Shown here: in pieces, positions 9,107 to 17,448 of the stretch
Numbering within the stretch: the first letter of the stretch is position 1
How the letters are laid out: each line of letters starts with the position of its first letter
Assembly (NCBI GenBank): GCA_019415945.1
Contig: DXYF01000020.1
Span: forward strand, 1 to 62,347
DNA: 62,347 nucleotides
Origin: Clostridiales bacterium
GTDB lineage: Bacteria; Bacillota; Clostridia; Oscillospirales; Acutalibacteraceae
Direction of reading: 5' to 3'
Made by a program: the position numbers and the translations under genes
The notes under the pieces: model-generated
The model's input: the letters and a program-made list of their open reading frames with translations, nothing else
Databases searched by the model: none
Told to the model about the DNA's origin: nothing

Positions 9107-10027
9107 ATGTCAGAATATTTACCCGAGGGAAAGCTTATTTCCACGCAGGAGAATCAAAATATAATTCATTCTCCGCAGCTTTTATATGAAGCTCAAATCG
9201 AGCAGACAATACTTGAAGCTAAAGCTTATATGTGCGATTCCAATCACAATCTTATTGTTGACCTCGGCTCAATAAAGGGGATTATTCCGCGTGAGGAAGG
9301 GGCTATAGGTATTCGAGAGGGAACGGTTAGGGATATAGCCGTTATTTCAAGGGTAAACAGACCCGTATGTTTTGTTGTTAAGGGATTTGACACAAATGAA
9401 AAAGGAGAAAAATATGCAATCCTTTCAAGAGAACTTGCACAAAGAAGATGCCTTGACAGTTATATTTCAAAGCTTAGGTGCGGTGATGTTGTTGACGCAA
9501 GGATAACACACCTCGAAAACTTCGGAGCATTTGCTGATATCGGATGCGGAATTGTTGCACTTATGCCGATTGACACAATTTCTGTTTCAAGAATTGAACA
9601 TCCCAGAGAGCGTTTTACGGTTGGAATGGATATAAGAGCAATCATAAAGTCGATAGAAAACGGAAGAATAAGCTTAAGTCATAAAGAGTTATTGGGTACT
9701 TGGGTGGAAAATGCAAGTAAATTTTCTGCGGGAGAGACGGTTTCGGGAATTATCAGAAGCGTAGAAAATTACGGGGCGTTTGTCGAGCTTTCGCCCAATC
9801 TTGCCGGACTTGCAGAGTGCAAAGAGGGAGTTAAGGCAGGTCAGCAGGCAAGCGTTTATATAAAGAGTATTATTCCCGAGAAAATGAAAATTAAGCTGAT
9901 AATTATTGATACTTTTGATTATAAATACAATCCCCAAAAGCCTGAGTATTACTTTAACGGAAATCACATTGACAAGTTTATATATTCGCCCGATAACTGC
10001 CCAAAATATGTAGAAACGGTTTTTTAA
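9107..10027 (+). CDS. S1 RNA-binding domain protein
   Basis: A 306-residue protein with repeated S1 (OB-fold) domains. An N-terminal segment resembles a degenerate S1 domain (about 40-110). Two clearer ones follow: GDVVDARITHLENFGAFADIG (about 125-195) and GETVSGIIRSVENYGAFVEL (about 205-270). The domain order recalls RpsA-like and short S1 proteins of Firmicutes that bind RNA or the ribosome. It is not long enough to be full ribosomal protein S1, which has four to six domains. The ATG has a strong ACGGAGG site. It is a single gene followed at 61 nt by rmuC. Confidence 0.8.
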   Translation: MSEYLPEGKLISTQENQNIIHSPQLLYEAQIEQTILEAKAYMCDSNHNLIVDLGSIKGIIPREEGAIGIREGTVRDIAVISRVNRPVCFVVKGFDTNEKGEKYAILSRELAQRRCLDSYISKLRCGDVVDARITHLENFGAFADIGCGIVALMPIDTISVSRIEHPRERFTVGMDIRAIIKSIENGRISLSHKELLGTWVENASKFSAGETVSGIIRSVENYGAFVELSPNLAGLAECKEGVKAGQQASVYIKSIIPEKMKIKLIIIDTFDYKYNPQKPEYYFNGNHIDKFIYSPDNCPKYVETVF

Positions 10028-10087
10028 GTTGACAACAAATTACTCCGATGTTATGATTAAAACAGTAAATCAAAAGAGGAGTAATGT

Positions 10088-11344
10088 ATGGGTATTGCTG
10101 AAATTATAATAATAATTTTATGTTTGCTGCTGCTTTGTGTGGGAATCGTAACGGCAGTTGTTGTTTTGAAACAAAAAGAAAACGGAAACAAAGAAGATTT
10201 GACTGCCGAGGCTGTTTCGGATATAGTGAGAAAAGAAGTCGCAAGTCAAATGAGCGTGCAGAGGCAGGAGTTGTCTGTTCATATTCAAAGCACTGTAAAA
10301 AATATGGGCGATATGATTTCTGCAAACCAGACAGAAAAGATGTCGCAGCTTGAGGAACGAATAAAAACCTTTTCGCTTGAAAACGAGCAAAAGCTTGAGA
10401 ATATAAGGCGTTCCGTTGAAAAGAGAATTGAGTATCTGCAGAATGACAATAACCGTCAGCTTGAAAAAATGAGGGAAACCGTTGACGAAAAACTGCAAAA
10501 GACTTTGGAAGAAAAAATGAACAAGTCGTTTTCACTTGTGAACGAGCGTTTGGAGCAGGTGTATAAGGGACTCGGCGAAATGCAAAGCCTTGCGGTCGGC
10601 GTGGGAGACCTCAAGAAGGTTTTATCTAATGTAAAAACAAGAGGCATTCTCGGTGAAATTCAATTAAGCAGTATTTTGTCCGAAATACTTTCTCCCGAAC
10701 AGTACGAGGAGAATGTTATAACAAAAAAGGGCTCAAAAAATGTTGTTGAGTTTGCCATTAAGCTGCCGTCAGACGATGACGGGTTTATTTATCTGCCGAT
10801 TGACTCAAAATTTCCCGGTGATACATATGCAGCGCTTCGTGACGCTGTTGAAAAGGGCGATAAGTCAGAGATTGACGCTGCGTCCAAAAATCTTATAGCA
10901 ACAATAAAAAGCGAAGCAAAAGATATTCACGACAAGTACATTGACCCTCCGAACACTACGGAGTTTGCAATTATGTTTCTGCCGTTTGAGGGGCTGTACA
11001 GCGAGGTTGTAAATCGCGGTTTAGTTGAGCTTTTGCAACGAAATTATAAGGTGAATATTGCGGGACCGAGCACTATGGCGGCACTTCTTAATTCGCTTCA
11101 GATGGGATTTAAGACGCTTGCGGTTCAAAAAAGAAGTGCAGAGGTTTGGGAAGTATTGGGCTCTGTCAAGCAGGAGTTTGACAAGTTTAACGATGTTCTT
11201 GTACTTACTCAGCAAAGACTTGACCAAGCAAACAAGGAGCTTGATAAGCTTGTCGGAGTGCGAACAAGGCAGATTCAGAGAAAGCTTAAAAATATTCAGT
11301 CGCCTGTTTCACAAATCTCCGCTTTTTCAGACGAGGATGAATAA
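10088..11344 (+). CDS. rmuC: DNA recombination protein RmuC
   Basis: A 418-residue protein with an N-terminal membrane anchor (about 4-27), a long charged coiled coil (about 40-175), then the RmuC nuclease-like domain beginning at KTRGILGEIQLSSILSEIL. Family signatures include VEFAIKLP, YLPIDSKFPGDTY and AGPSTMAALLNSLQMGF. RmuC limits inversions and rearrangements at repeats. An AGAGGAG site precedes the ATG. It is convergent with the minus-strand gene pair downstream and separated from it by a bidirectional terminator. Confidence 0.95.
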   Translation: MGIAEIIIIILCLLLLCVGIVTAVVVLKQKENGNKEDLTAEAVSDIVRKEVASQMSVQRQELSVHIQSTVKNMGDMISANQTEKMSQLEERIKTFSLENEQKLENIRRSVEKRIEYLQNDNNRQLEKMRETVDEKLQKTLEEKMNKSFSLVNERLEQVYKGLGEMQSLAVGVGDLKKVLSNVKTRGILGEIQLSSILSEILSPEQYEENVITKKGSKNVVEFAIKLPSDDDGFIYLPIDSKFPGDTYAALRDAVEKGDKSEIDAASKNLIATIKSEAKDIHDKYIDPPNTTEFAIMFLPFEGLYSEVVNRGLVELLQRNYKVNIAGPSTMAALLNSLQMGFKTLAVQKRSAEVWEVLGSVKQEFDKFNDVLVLTQQRLDQANKELDKLVGVRTRQIQRKLKNIQSPVSQISAFSDEDE

Positions 11345-11382
11345 ACCTCTTTACCTTTATTTATAATTTTATATACAAAATA

Positions 11383-11413
11383 AAAACTGACTTCAAATTT
11401 TGAAGTCAGTTTT
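11383..11413. terminator. Bidirectional terminator after rmuC
   Basis: CTGACTTCA (11387-11395) and TGAAGTCAG (11401-11409) form a 9-bp stem flanked by A and T runs. It serves rmuC and the convergent gene at 11434. Confidence 0.85.
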
Positions 11414-11433
11414 GTGTTATATTCTGCGTTAAA

Positions 11434-11739
11434 TTATATTTTATGGGACAATGCTCTTTCAAGCCAAATATCAGCTATGTCCATGGCAAGGAACAGTCCG
11501 TTTTTTTCACTTGATTTAACAAGCTGCTTTCGAGGCGAAAGATATGGGTCTGTAGCCATAAGCTGAACAGTAACCTTGTCGGGAAGCTCGTTGCCGTTTA
11601 CTTCTTTTTTCGTTTTAATATGCATTCTGATAACATACGGCTCTTCCATATTGCCGTAATAAATCTCATCTCCGCAGCGAACAAGAGGTCTGCCTTTATA
11701 GGTGGAGAATTCCTGATTTTGCTTATTTGTATCTGCCAC
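11434..11739 (-). CDS. Conserved hypothetical protein downstream of ireB
   Basis: About 101 residues, mostly polar, with the core TYKGRPLVRCGDEIYYGNME, then VIRMHIKTKK and a C-terminal VTVQLMATDPYLSPRKQL. I do not recognise a family. There is no signal peptide or membrane segment. It follows ireB by less than 20 nt and is surely co-transcribed with it. The ATG at 11748 directly abuts the AAAGG site, so the GTG at 11739, eight bases after AAAGGA, is the more plausible start. Confidence 0.65.
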   Translation of the reverse strand: MADTNKQNQEFSTYKGRPLVRCGDEIYYGNMEEPYVIRMHIKTKKEVNGNELPDKVTVQLMATDPYLSPRKQLVKSSEKNGLFLAMDIADIWLERALSHKI

Positions 11740-11754
11740 AAGGCTCATCCTTTC

Positions 11755-12000
11755 TTAAACATTGAGGTATGATTTTACCAGTGCTTCAAGTAGGTCGTCA
11801 CGGTCAATTTTACTTATAATATTACGGGCATTGTTATATGTTGTAATATATGTGGGGTCCTCGCTGAGAATGTAGCCGACAATCTGATTAATAGGATTGT
11901 ATCCTTTTTGTCTTAATGCATCATAAACGACAGTAAGGCTTGCCTTAATTTGGTCGTCTTTTTCTTCTCCAAGTGAAAAAATCATTGTCTTATCCAACAT
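11755..12000 (-). CDS. ireB: IreB-family regulatory phosphoprotein (DUF965)
   Basis: The 81-residue protein matches the IreB/YrzL family along its whole length, including KTMIFSLGEE, QKGYNPINQIVGYILSEDP and YITTYNNARN. IreB is a substrate of the Ser/Thr kinase IreK in enterococci and affects cephalosporin resistance. The N-terminal Thr and neighbouring residues are candidate phosphosites by family knowledge. The start codon has a strong AGGAGG. In many Firmicutes the gene lies beside ruvX; here the neighbour is a small hypothetical gene. Confidence 0.93.
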   Translation of the reverse strand: MLDKTMIFSLGEEKDDQIKASLTVVYDALRQKGYNPINQIVGYILSEDPTYITTYNNARNIISKIDRDDLLEALVKSYLNV

Positions 12001-12106
12001 ACTGAAACACCTCCTGTCTACCCATTATAATATATTTATACAGAAATATCAAGCAGTTTTATAACAAAATAGAACTAATATTCATTTAAGCTCGCTCTCA
12101 AAGAAT

Positions 12107-12134
12107 AAAAGCGGGACAAAATGCCCCGCTTTTT
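12107..12134 (-). terminator. Terminator-like hairpin downstream of pheT
   Basis: AAAAGCGGG and CCCGCTTTTT pair around a short loop between pheT and ireB. Read on the minus strand the stem is followed by TTTTATTC, so it can end the pheST transcript. Confidence 0.75.
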
Positions 12135-12185
12135 AAGACAAAATCAAAAGTCCGGTTTTGTCTGTTACATTAATCTTAATATGCT

Positions 12186-14558
12186 TTATGCGTTTCTCAG
12201 CTTTACTCCGAGGGTCTCAAGCTTTAAAAGTATGCTGTCAATAATCTCTTGAACTTCGCTTGATGAGAGAGTCCTCTCATTTGACGAAAATTCAAATCTT
12301 ACGGTTATGCTGTGAACGGAATCGGTGTCATAGGTATCCACGATTTTTGTGTTTTTAAGTATTTCGCCGCCCAGCTCGTTCCAGCATTCAGCAAGATTTT
12401 CATAGAAAACTCCGCTCGGAATTTCAAGGCTGAGGTCGTAGTCCATTGTCGGGAATTTTGAAGGCTCTTCATAAACGATAGACTTGCTTTGTGCCTGGGT
12501 GAATTTTTCTATATCAATTTCCGCAAATACAATGCTTGCCTTTTTGTCAATTTTTTTGCCGACAACAGGATGAACAATTCCGATTTTTCCTATCTCAGTG
12601 TTTCCGATAAGAATTGTATTGAGATTAACAGGATGTTCATAGCTGTGCGTCGGTTCTGCCTTTTTAAACGACAGTGAGTTGTGTTTGATGTCGCTTGCAA
12701 CTACAGAGAGCATATCTCTAAGCTCAAAATACAGGTTTTTAATATCCTTTGTTTTGCTAAACAAAGTAACAGTGAGCATTTTGCTCTCAACGCAGAGATT
12801 GTTTTCATCAACGCCGTTTACTACGCGTCCGATTTCAAAAACACCGAAGTCGGGGGCGTATGAGGCGTTTGATTTAACCTGACAAAGCTGTGTCGGTATA
12901 ATTGATTTTCTTATTGTTTCGATGTTTGGGTTGGTGGCGTTTGCAAGCTTGATGTTATTCTCAACAGGAATATTAATCGCCTTTTGTTCGTCGCTGTATG
13001 CCCATACATATGAGTGGAGCTCATGGAGATTATACTTTTTAACGAGAATATCCTTGATTTTGTCCTCGTTTGACTTGACAGCTTCAACTCTCACGGGATA
13101 AAGGGGAGAGCGGGTTGTGTTCACATCAAAGTTATCATAGCCGTATATTCTTGTGATTTCTTCAATAATATCGGCTTTGAGCGTAACATCTTTTGTGGCT
13201 CTCCAGGACGGAACCACAACCGAGAAGCGGTTATCCTCAAGCGATACTTCAAAGCCGAGGCTTGTAAGAGTTTTTACGATTGTATCGTTGTAAAATTCAA
13301 TTCCTGTATAGCGGTCAACAAAATTTTTATCAAAATCAAGCGTAATTGTTTCGTAGTGAAAAGCGTATTCATCGGTAAGTGCCGAAACTACCTTAATATC
13401 TTCGTCGTATTTTTTGAGGAGAAATAAAAATCTTGCGATTGCTGTATCTGCCATTTCGGGATCAAGGCACTTTTCATAACGCATTGAAGCGTCGGTGCGG
13501 TGAGCAAGGCGAACGGTAGATTTTCTGATTGATACTGCGTTAAAGGTAGCGGACTCAAGCGTAAGAGTTGTTGTATCGTCAACGATTTCCGAATCAAGAC
13601 CGCCCATAATTCCTGCGATTGCAACAGGTGTATCTCCGTTGCAAATCATAAGAGTGTTTTCGTCGATGTTTCTGTCAACTCCGTCAAGTGTGCGGAAAAC
13701 GAACGGCTTGTCAAAGCGTTTTATCCTGATTTTTTCAACCTTGCGTGAGTCAAAAGCGTGCATCGGCTGACCCATTTCAAGCATGATGTAGTTTGTGAGG
13801 TCGGCAAGGAAGTTTATCGCTCTCATACCGCAGTAGTAAAGCCTTATTCTCATATTGACAGGGCTTATGTTTCTCTTGATATTTTCAACCTGAAGACAGC
13901 TGTAGCGTTGGCAGAGGTCATCCTCGATTTTCATATCAACTTTTGCAAGATTTTCGTATGCTTTAAGATCATCTATATCAAGCGGTTTTAATTTTCTGCC
14001 CGCAAGAGCCGCAAATTCTCTGGCGATTCCGTAGTGACCCCAAAGGTCGGGACGGTTTGTAAGCGACTTGTTGTCAACCTCAAATACAATGTCTTCAATA
14101 TCATAAAGCTCTTTTATATCCGTGCCGTTTACAGCGTCGTCGGAAATTTCCATGATTCCCGAATTGTCGTCTGAAATTCCGATTTCAGCTTCGCTGCAGC
14201 ACATTCCGTATGAATCAATTCCTGCAAGCGGTCGGGGAGAGATAGTAATATCACCGATTTTTGCACCGACCTTTGCAAAAGCGGTTTTCATACCAACTCT
14301 TACATTGGGAGCACCGCATACAACATCTGTAAGTTCTTTTTCACCTGCGTCAACTTTCAAAAGATGAAGCTTTTTTGAATCAGGGTGATTTTCAACCGAT
14401 TTTATTTCTGCAACGACAATTCCGCTTATATCGGATCCTTTATGGAAAATGTCGTTTTCGACCTCGGCAGTTGAAAGTGAAAATTTGCGGATAAGCTCAA
14501 GCTTGTCGAGTCCGCTCAGGTCAACAAAGTCCTCAATCCAGTTCATTGATAAAAACAT
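12186..14558 (-). CDS. pheT: Phenylalanine--tRNA ligase beta subunit
   Basis: The 790-residue beta chain of the alpha2-beta2 enzyme that charges tRNA-Phe. An EMAP-like tRNA-binding domain lies near the N terminus (about 40-150, VENHPDSKKLHLLKVDAG and VVCGAPNV). The B3/B4 editing domain follows, with GMRAINFLADLTNYIMLEMGQP. B5 and the catalytic-like core are next, and the anticodon-binding FDX-ACB domain is C-terminal (about 695-790). The start ATG has AAGGAG. It lies 14 nt after pheS and is co-transcribed with it under the upstream T-box. Confidence 0.97.
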   Translation of the reverse strand: MFLSMNWIEDFVDLSGLDKLELIRKFSLSTAEVENDIFHKGSDISGIVVAEIKSVENHPDSKKLHLLKVDAGEKELTDVVCGAPNVRVGMKTAFAKVGAKIGDITISPRPLAGIDSYGMCCSEAEIGISDDNSGIMEISDDAVNGTDIKELYDIEDIVFEVDNKSLTNRPDLWGHYGIAREFAALAGRKLKPLDIDDLKAYENLAKVDMKIEDDLCQRYSCLQVENIKRNISPVNMRIRLYYCGMRAINFLADLTNYIMLEMGQPMHAFDSRKVEKIRIKRFDKPFVFRTLDGVDRNIDENTLMICNGDTPVAIAGIMGGLDSEIVDDTTTLTLESATFNAVSIRKSTVRLAHRTDASMRYEKCLDPEMADTAIARFLFLLKKYDEDIKVVSALTDEYAFHYETITLDFDKNFVDRYTGIEFYNDTIVKTLTSLGFEVSLEDNRFSVVVPSWRATKDVTLKADIIEEITRIYGYDNFDVNTTRSPLYPVRVEAVKSNEDKIKDILVKKYNLHELHSYVWAYSDEQKAINIPVENNIKLANATNPNIETIRKSIIPTQLCQVKSNASYAPDFGVFEIGRVVNGVDENNLCVESKMLTVTLFSKTKDIKNLYFELRDMLSVVASDIKHNSLSFKKAEPTHSYEHPVNLNTILIGNTEIGKIGIVHPVVGKKIDKKASIVFAEIDIEKFTQAQSKSIVYEEPSKFPTMDYDLSLEIPSGVFYENLAECWNELGGEILKNTKIVDTYDTDSVHSITVRFEFSSNERTLSSSEVQEIIDSILLKLETLGVKLRNA

Positions 14559-14572
14559 ATTCGATACACTCC

Positions 14573-15622
14573 TTATTCATCGTCGGTAAACTGTGAAAGC
14601 GATTTAAGGCTTCCGCTGTTCAAATCTCTTATATCCTTGATTCCGTATTTCATCATCGCAAGTCTTGTAAGACCGAGTCCGAACGCAAATCCCGTGTATT
14701 CTTCGGGGTCAATTCCGCCCTCTCTCAAAACATTCGGGTGAATCATACCGCATGGGCAAAGCTCAAGCCAGCCGCTGTGTTTACAGGACGGACAGCCATC
14801 TCCTCCGCAGATAAGACAGCTTATATCAAGCTCAAATCCCGGTTCCACAAACGGAAAAAATCCCGGTCTCAGACGAACCTTAATGTCTTTTCTGAACACT
14901 TCGGAAAGCATGGTTTTCATAAAGAAAATAAGGTTTGAAATTGATATATCCTTGTCAACCATAACTCCCTCCATTTGGAAGAAAGTGTTTTCGTGACATG
15001 CGTCGGTGGCCTCGTTTCTAAAACATCTTCCGGGGAAGATTGCCTTTATCGGCACGCCGTTTTCAATGAGATTTTTGCCGTATTTTTTGAGAATTGCATT
15101 TTGTGCGGCAGAGGTTTGGGATTTTAAAAGCTGACCGTTTTCAAGATAATATGTATCCTGCATATCACGGGCAGGGTGGTGCTTGGGAATGTTGAGCGAT
15201 TCAAAACATTCGTAGTCCGTTACAACCTCGGGGTAGTCTTCCACCGTAAAGCCCATGGACTTGAAAATTGCCTCGCACTGACGCTGAACAAGGGTAATCG
15301 GGTGATATGAGCCTCGTGCAAGGTCAGCGGGAGTAGTTACATCAAACTGAGGCATTGATGAGATTTCACGCTCAACCTCTTTTTGTTTTAGCTCTTCTGT
15401 TTTTTCTTCGATTTTTTCGGCGGCAAAGCTTTTCAGTTTGTTTACTTCTGCTCCGAAAGTTTTCCTTTCCTCAGGGGAGAGGTCTTTCATACCCTTGAGC
15501 AAAGCAGTAATACTGCCTTTTTTGCCGAGGTATGCAACTCTGATTTCCTCAAGCTCTGAAAGGCTTTCGGTTTGTGAAAGCTTTTGTGTGATTTCTTCTT
15601 TTAGAATAGCTGTTTTATCCAT
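14573..15622 (-). CDS. pheS: Phenylalanine--tRNA ligase alpha subunit
   Basis: The 349-residue catalytic subunit. An N-terminal coiled coil (1-90) is followed by the class II core with motif 2 FRNEATDACHENTFFQMEG and motif 3 GFAFGLGLTRLAMMKYG. A Cys-rich insertion, CLICGGDGCPSC with further Cys downstream (about 265-290), could bind zinc; it also occurs in other clostridial PheS proteins as far as I recall. ACGGAGG precedes the ATG. Expression should depend on the T-box at 15741-15989 and perhaps on the duplicated leader element between the T-box and the gene. Confidence 0.96.
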   Translation of the reverse strand: MDKTAILKEEITQKLSQTESLSELEEIRVAYLGKKGSITALLKGMKDLSPEERKTFGAEVNKLKSFAAEKIEEKTEELKQKEVEREISSMPQFDVTTPADLARGSYHPITLVQRQCEAIFKSMGFTVEDYPEVVTDYECFESLNIPKHHPARDMQDTYYLENGQLLKSQTSAAQNAILKKYGKNLIENGVPIKAIFPGRCFRNEATDACHENTFFQMEGVMVDKDISISNLIFFMKTMLSEVFRKDIKVRLRPGFFPFVEPGFELDISCLICGGDGCPSCKHSGWLELCPCGMIHPNVLREGGIDPEEYTGFAFGLGLTRLAMMKYGIKDIRDLNSGSLKSLSQFTDDE

Positions 15623-15644
15623 AAATACCTCCGTTTAATATAAT

Positions 15645-15733
15645 AAAAAAGTCGAGTGCCTCGACACGCAATTCGAGCGGACATATTAATATTACCAAAC
15701 CTTATTTGCCCGACCATTTTTGAGCAGTTTCCT
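15645..15733 (-). promoter_or_regulatory. Second copy of the duplicated leader element, between T-box and pheS
   Basis: On the minus strand this segment matches bases 1-88. It ends in the same hairpin, GTCGAG-GCA-CTCGAC (15665-15651), followed by TTTTTT. The loop differs by one base from the rarA copy while both stem arms are unchanged. It lies immediately after the T-box terminator and 23 nt before pheS, so read-through transcripts would meet a second terminator-like structure. Confidence 0.6.
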
Positions 15734-15740
15734 ATAAAGT

Positions 15741-15989
15741 AAAAAAAGTCCCTGCGTAACTCTACGCAGGGACGAAATAATCCGCGGTACCACCCTGATT
15801 TTTGCATCATAAGAAGCAAACACTTCCTTGACATATAACGGTGTCAGCCGTTGAAGCCTAATAAAATTTCAGCCTCACCGCTCGGGAGCGAACTTCACAT
15901 TCACAGCACAGCAATGTACTTTCAGCCAAGGTACATATTCTCTGAAGCGGTACGCAAAAATGCTACTTTCTCCGTCAATGCGTTATCTA
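15741..15989 (-). promoter_or_regulatory. T-box leader, Phe type, controlling pheST
   Basis: The minus strand carries the T-box core AGGGTGGTACCGCGG (15796-15782) followed by a terminator hairpin, GTCCCTGCGTA with TACGCAGGGAC (15773-15748), and seven T residues. Stem I is upstream and begins with the GGAGAAAGTA motif typical of these leaders. A TTC triplet at 15892-15890 is a candidate Phe specifier. Uncharged tRNA-Phe would stabilise the antiterminator and raise pheST transcription. Confidence 0.93.
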
Positions 15990-15995
15990 ACTGCT

Positions 15996-16024
15996 ATGAT
16001 AACATTTATTTGAGTATTTTTCAA
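15996..16024 (-). promoter_or_regulatory. Promoter of the pheST T-box transcript
   Basis: On the minus strand TTGAAA (16024-16019) and TATCAT (16001-15996) are separated by 17 nt. The predicted start lies just before stem I of the T-box. Confidence 0.75.
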
Positions 16025-16100
16025 GAGATTTAATAAATTTATTTGAAGATGTAGAAGATGTATAAAATATGTTCTGTAAAGAATTTTTGTGTAAGTTGTG

Positions 16101-16129
16101 TTGACATGAGGTGGAAATTGTATTATTAT
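16101..16129 (+). promoter_or_regulatory. Promoter of the GntR-ABC operon
   Basis: TTGACA (16101-16106), a 17-nt spacer and TATTAT (16124-16129) form a strong sigma-A type promoter. An overlapping TATAAT lies at 16127-16132. Confidence 0.8.
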
Positions 16130-16135
16130 AATAGT

Positions 16136-16154
16136 GTACTAATAATATTAATAC
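16136..16154. promoter_or_regulatory. Probable GntR/YtrA operator
   Basis: GTACTAATAATATTAATAC is a 19-bp imperfect palindrome with one mismatched symmetric pair, placed directly downstream of the -10 box and before the regulator gene. Position and symmetry suit autorepression by the encoded GntR protein. Confidence 0.65.
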
Positions 16155-16178
16155 AATAAAACAAAAGGAGGTTAAAAT

Positions 16179-16556
16179 ATGTTTCAAATTGACTTTGCGT
16201 CAAGGGTGCCTATTTATGAGCAGATTTGTGCTAACATAATCAAGCTGGCGTCTGTCGGAGTTTTTAAGTCAGGTGATAAGCTCCCTCCCGTGAGAGTGCT
16301 TGCATCTCAGCTCGGAATCAATCCCAATACTGTTGCAAAGGCGTACAGAGAGCTTGAAAACAGCGGATATATTTTCTCCACCGTAGGAAGAGGCAGTTTT
16401 CTGTCAGATAAGCTCACAGAGGACTCGGCTCAGAAAATTATTGCACTCAATGCGTTTAAGCAGGCTGCAAAGGAGGCTTATCTGTTCGGAATAAGCCGTG
16501 AGGAAATGAAAGATATTTTAGAAAATATCTATGAAGGAGGTAAACGACTTGATTGA
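16179..16556 (+). CDS. GntR-family transcriptional regulator, YtrA subfamily
   Basis: A 125-residue regulator with an N-terminal winged helix (about 1-75: FASRVPIYEQIC, then LPPVRVLASQLGINPNTVAKAYRELE) and only a short C-terminal helical segment, as in the YtrA subfamily. These proteins repress adjacent ABC transporter genes and often respond to cell-wall-active compounds. AAAGGAGG precedes the ATG. The stop codon overlaps the start of the ABC gene by eight bases. The palindrome at 16136 is its likely binding site. Confidence 0.9.
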   Translation: MFQIDFASRVPIYEQICANIIKLASVGVFKSGDKLPPVRVLASQLGINPNTVAKAYRELENSGYIFSTVGRGSFLSDKLTEDSAQKIIALNAFKQAAKEAYLFGISREEMKDILENIYEGGKRLD

Positions 16557-17448
16557 GTTAAATAAGCTTACAAAGAAATTTGATAAGGTAACTGCGGTTG
16601 ACAACATGAGCCTTTCCGTTTCAACCGGTTCTGTAGTCGGACTTGTCGGAAGCAACGGCAGCGGAAAATCAACATTGCTTAGGCTTTTGGCAGGTGTGTA
16701 TCAGCCTAACAGCGGTGAAGTGCTGATAGACGGTCAAAAGCTGTTTGACAACCCTGCGGCAAAGGGACAATGTTATTTTATTCCTGATTTTCCTTATTTT
16801 TATAATAACAGCACAATAAACAACACAGCTTTTCTTTACAGGAAGCTGTATCCGAATTGGAGCGAGGAACAGTTTGCCCGTTTTTGTACGGTTTTTCCGA
16901 TTGACAGCAACGCAAGGATAATCAATATGTCAAAGGGTATGCAGCGACAGGCTGCACTTATACTTGCACTTTCCACCTGCCCGAGATACCTTTTTCTTGA
17001 CGAAATATTTGACGGACTTGATCCTGTTGTGCGTCATTTGCTCAAAAAAATACTTATTGACCATGTGGCAGAGCATAATATGACGGTTATCATAGCGTCT
17101 CACAATTTGCGTGAACTGGAGGATTTGTGCGACAGAATATGTCTTATGCACAGAGGTCAAATGCTTATGGAGCGTGATATTGATTCGCTTAGAATGTGCT
17201 TTAGAAAGGTGCAGGTTGCGTTTTCACAGGTTCCCGATAAGCCCAATATTTTTGAGGGTATAAATGTGATAAATGTATGGCGTAACGGAAATGTATTTAA
17301 TGTTACAATCAGAGGAACGGAAGACGATTTTATGCCGCAGCTTCACGCACTTAACCCGGCGTATATTTCGGCAATGCCGCTTACTCTTGAAGAAATATTT
17401 ATAAGTGAAATGGGGGCAGCAGGATATGACATTAACAGCATCATTTAA
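16549..17448 (+). CDS. ABC transporter ATP-binding protein
   Basis: A 299-residue ATPase with Walker A GSNGSGKST, signature region MSKGMQRQAALILALS, Walker B YLFLDEIFDGLD and switch His in IIASHN. The signature is MSKGM rather than LSGGQ, as seen in YtrB/EcsA-type exporters. The upstream in-frame ATG at 16531 contains the ribosome binding site AAGGAGG itself, so the TTG at 16549, eight bases after it, is chosen as start. It overlaps the end of the regulator gene and is translationally coupled with it and with the permease. Confidence 0.88.
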   Translation: MIELNKLTKKFDKVTAVDNMSLSVSTGSVVGLVGSNGSGKSTLLRLLAGVYQPNSGEVLIDGQKLFDNPAAKGQCYFIPDFPYFYNNSTINNTAFLYRKLYPNWSEEQFARFCTVFPIDSNARIINMSKGMQRQAALILALSTCPRYLFLDEIFDGLDPVVRHLLKKILIDHVAEHNMTVIIASHNLRELEDLCDRICLMHRGQMLMERDIDSLRMCFRKVQVAFSQVPDKPNIFEGINVINVWRNGNVFNVTIRGTEDDFMPQLHALNPAYISAMPLTLEEIFISEMGAAGYDINSII

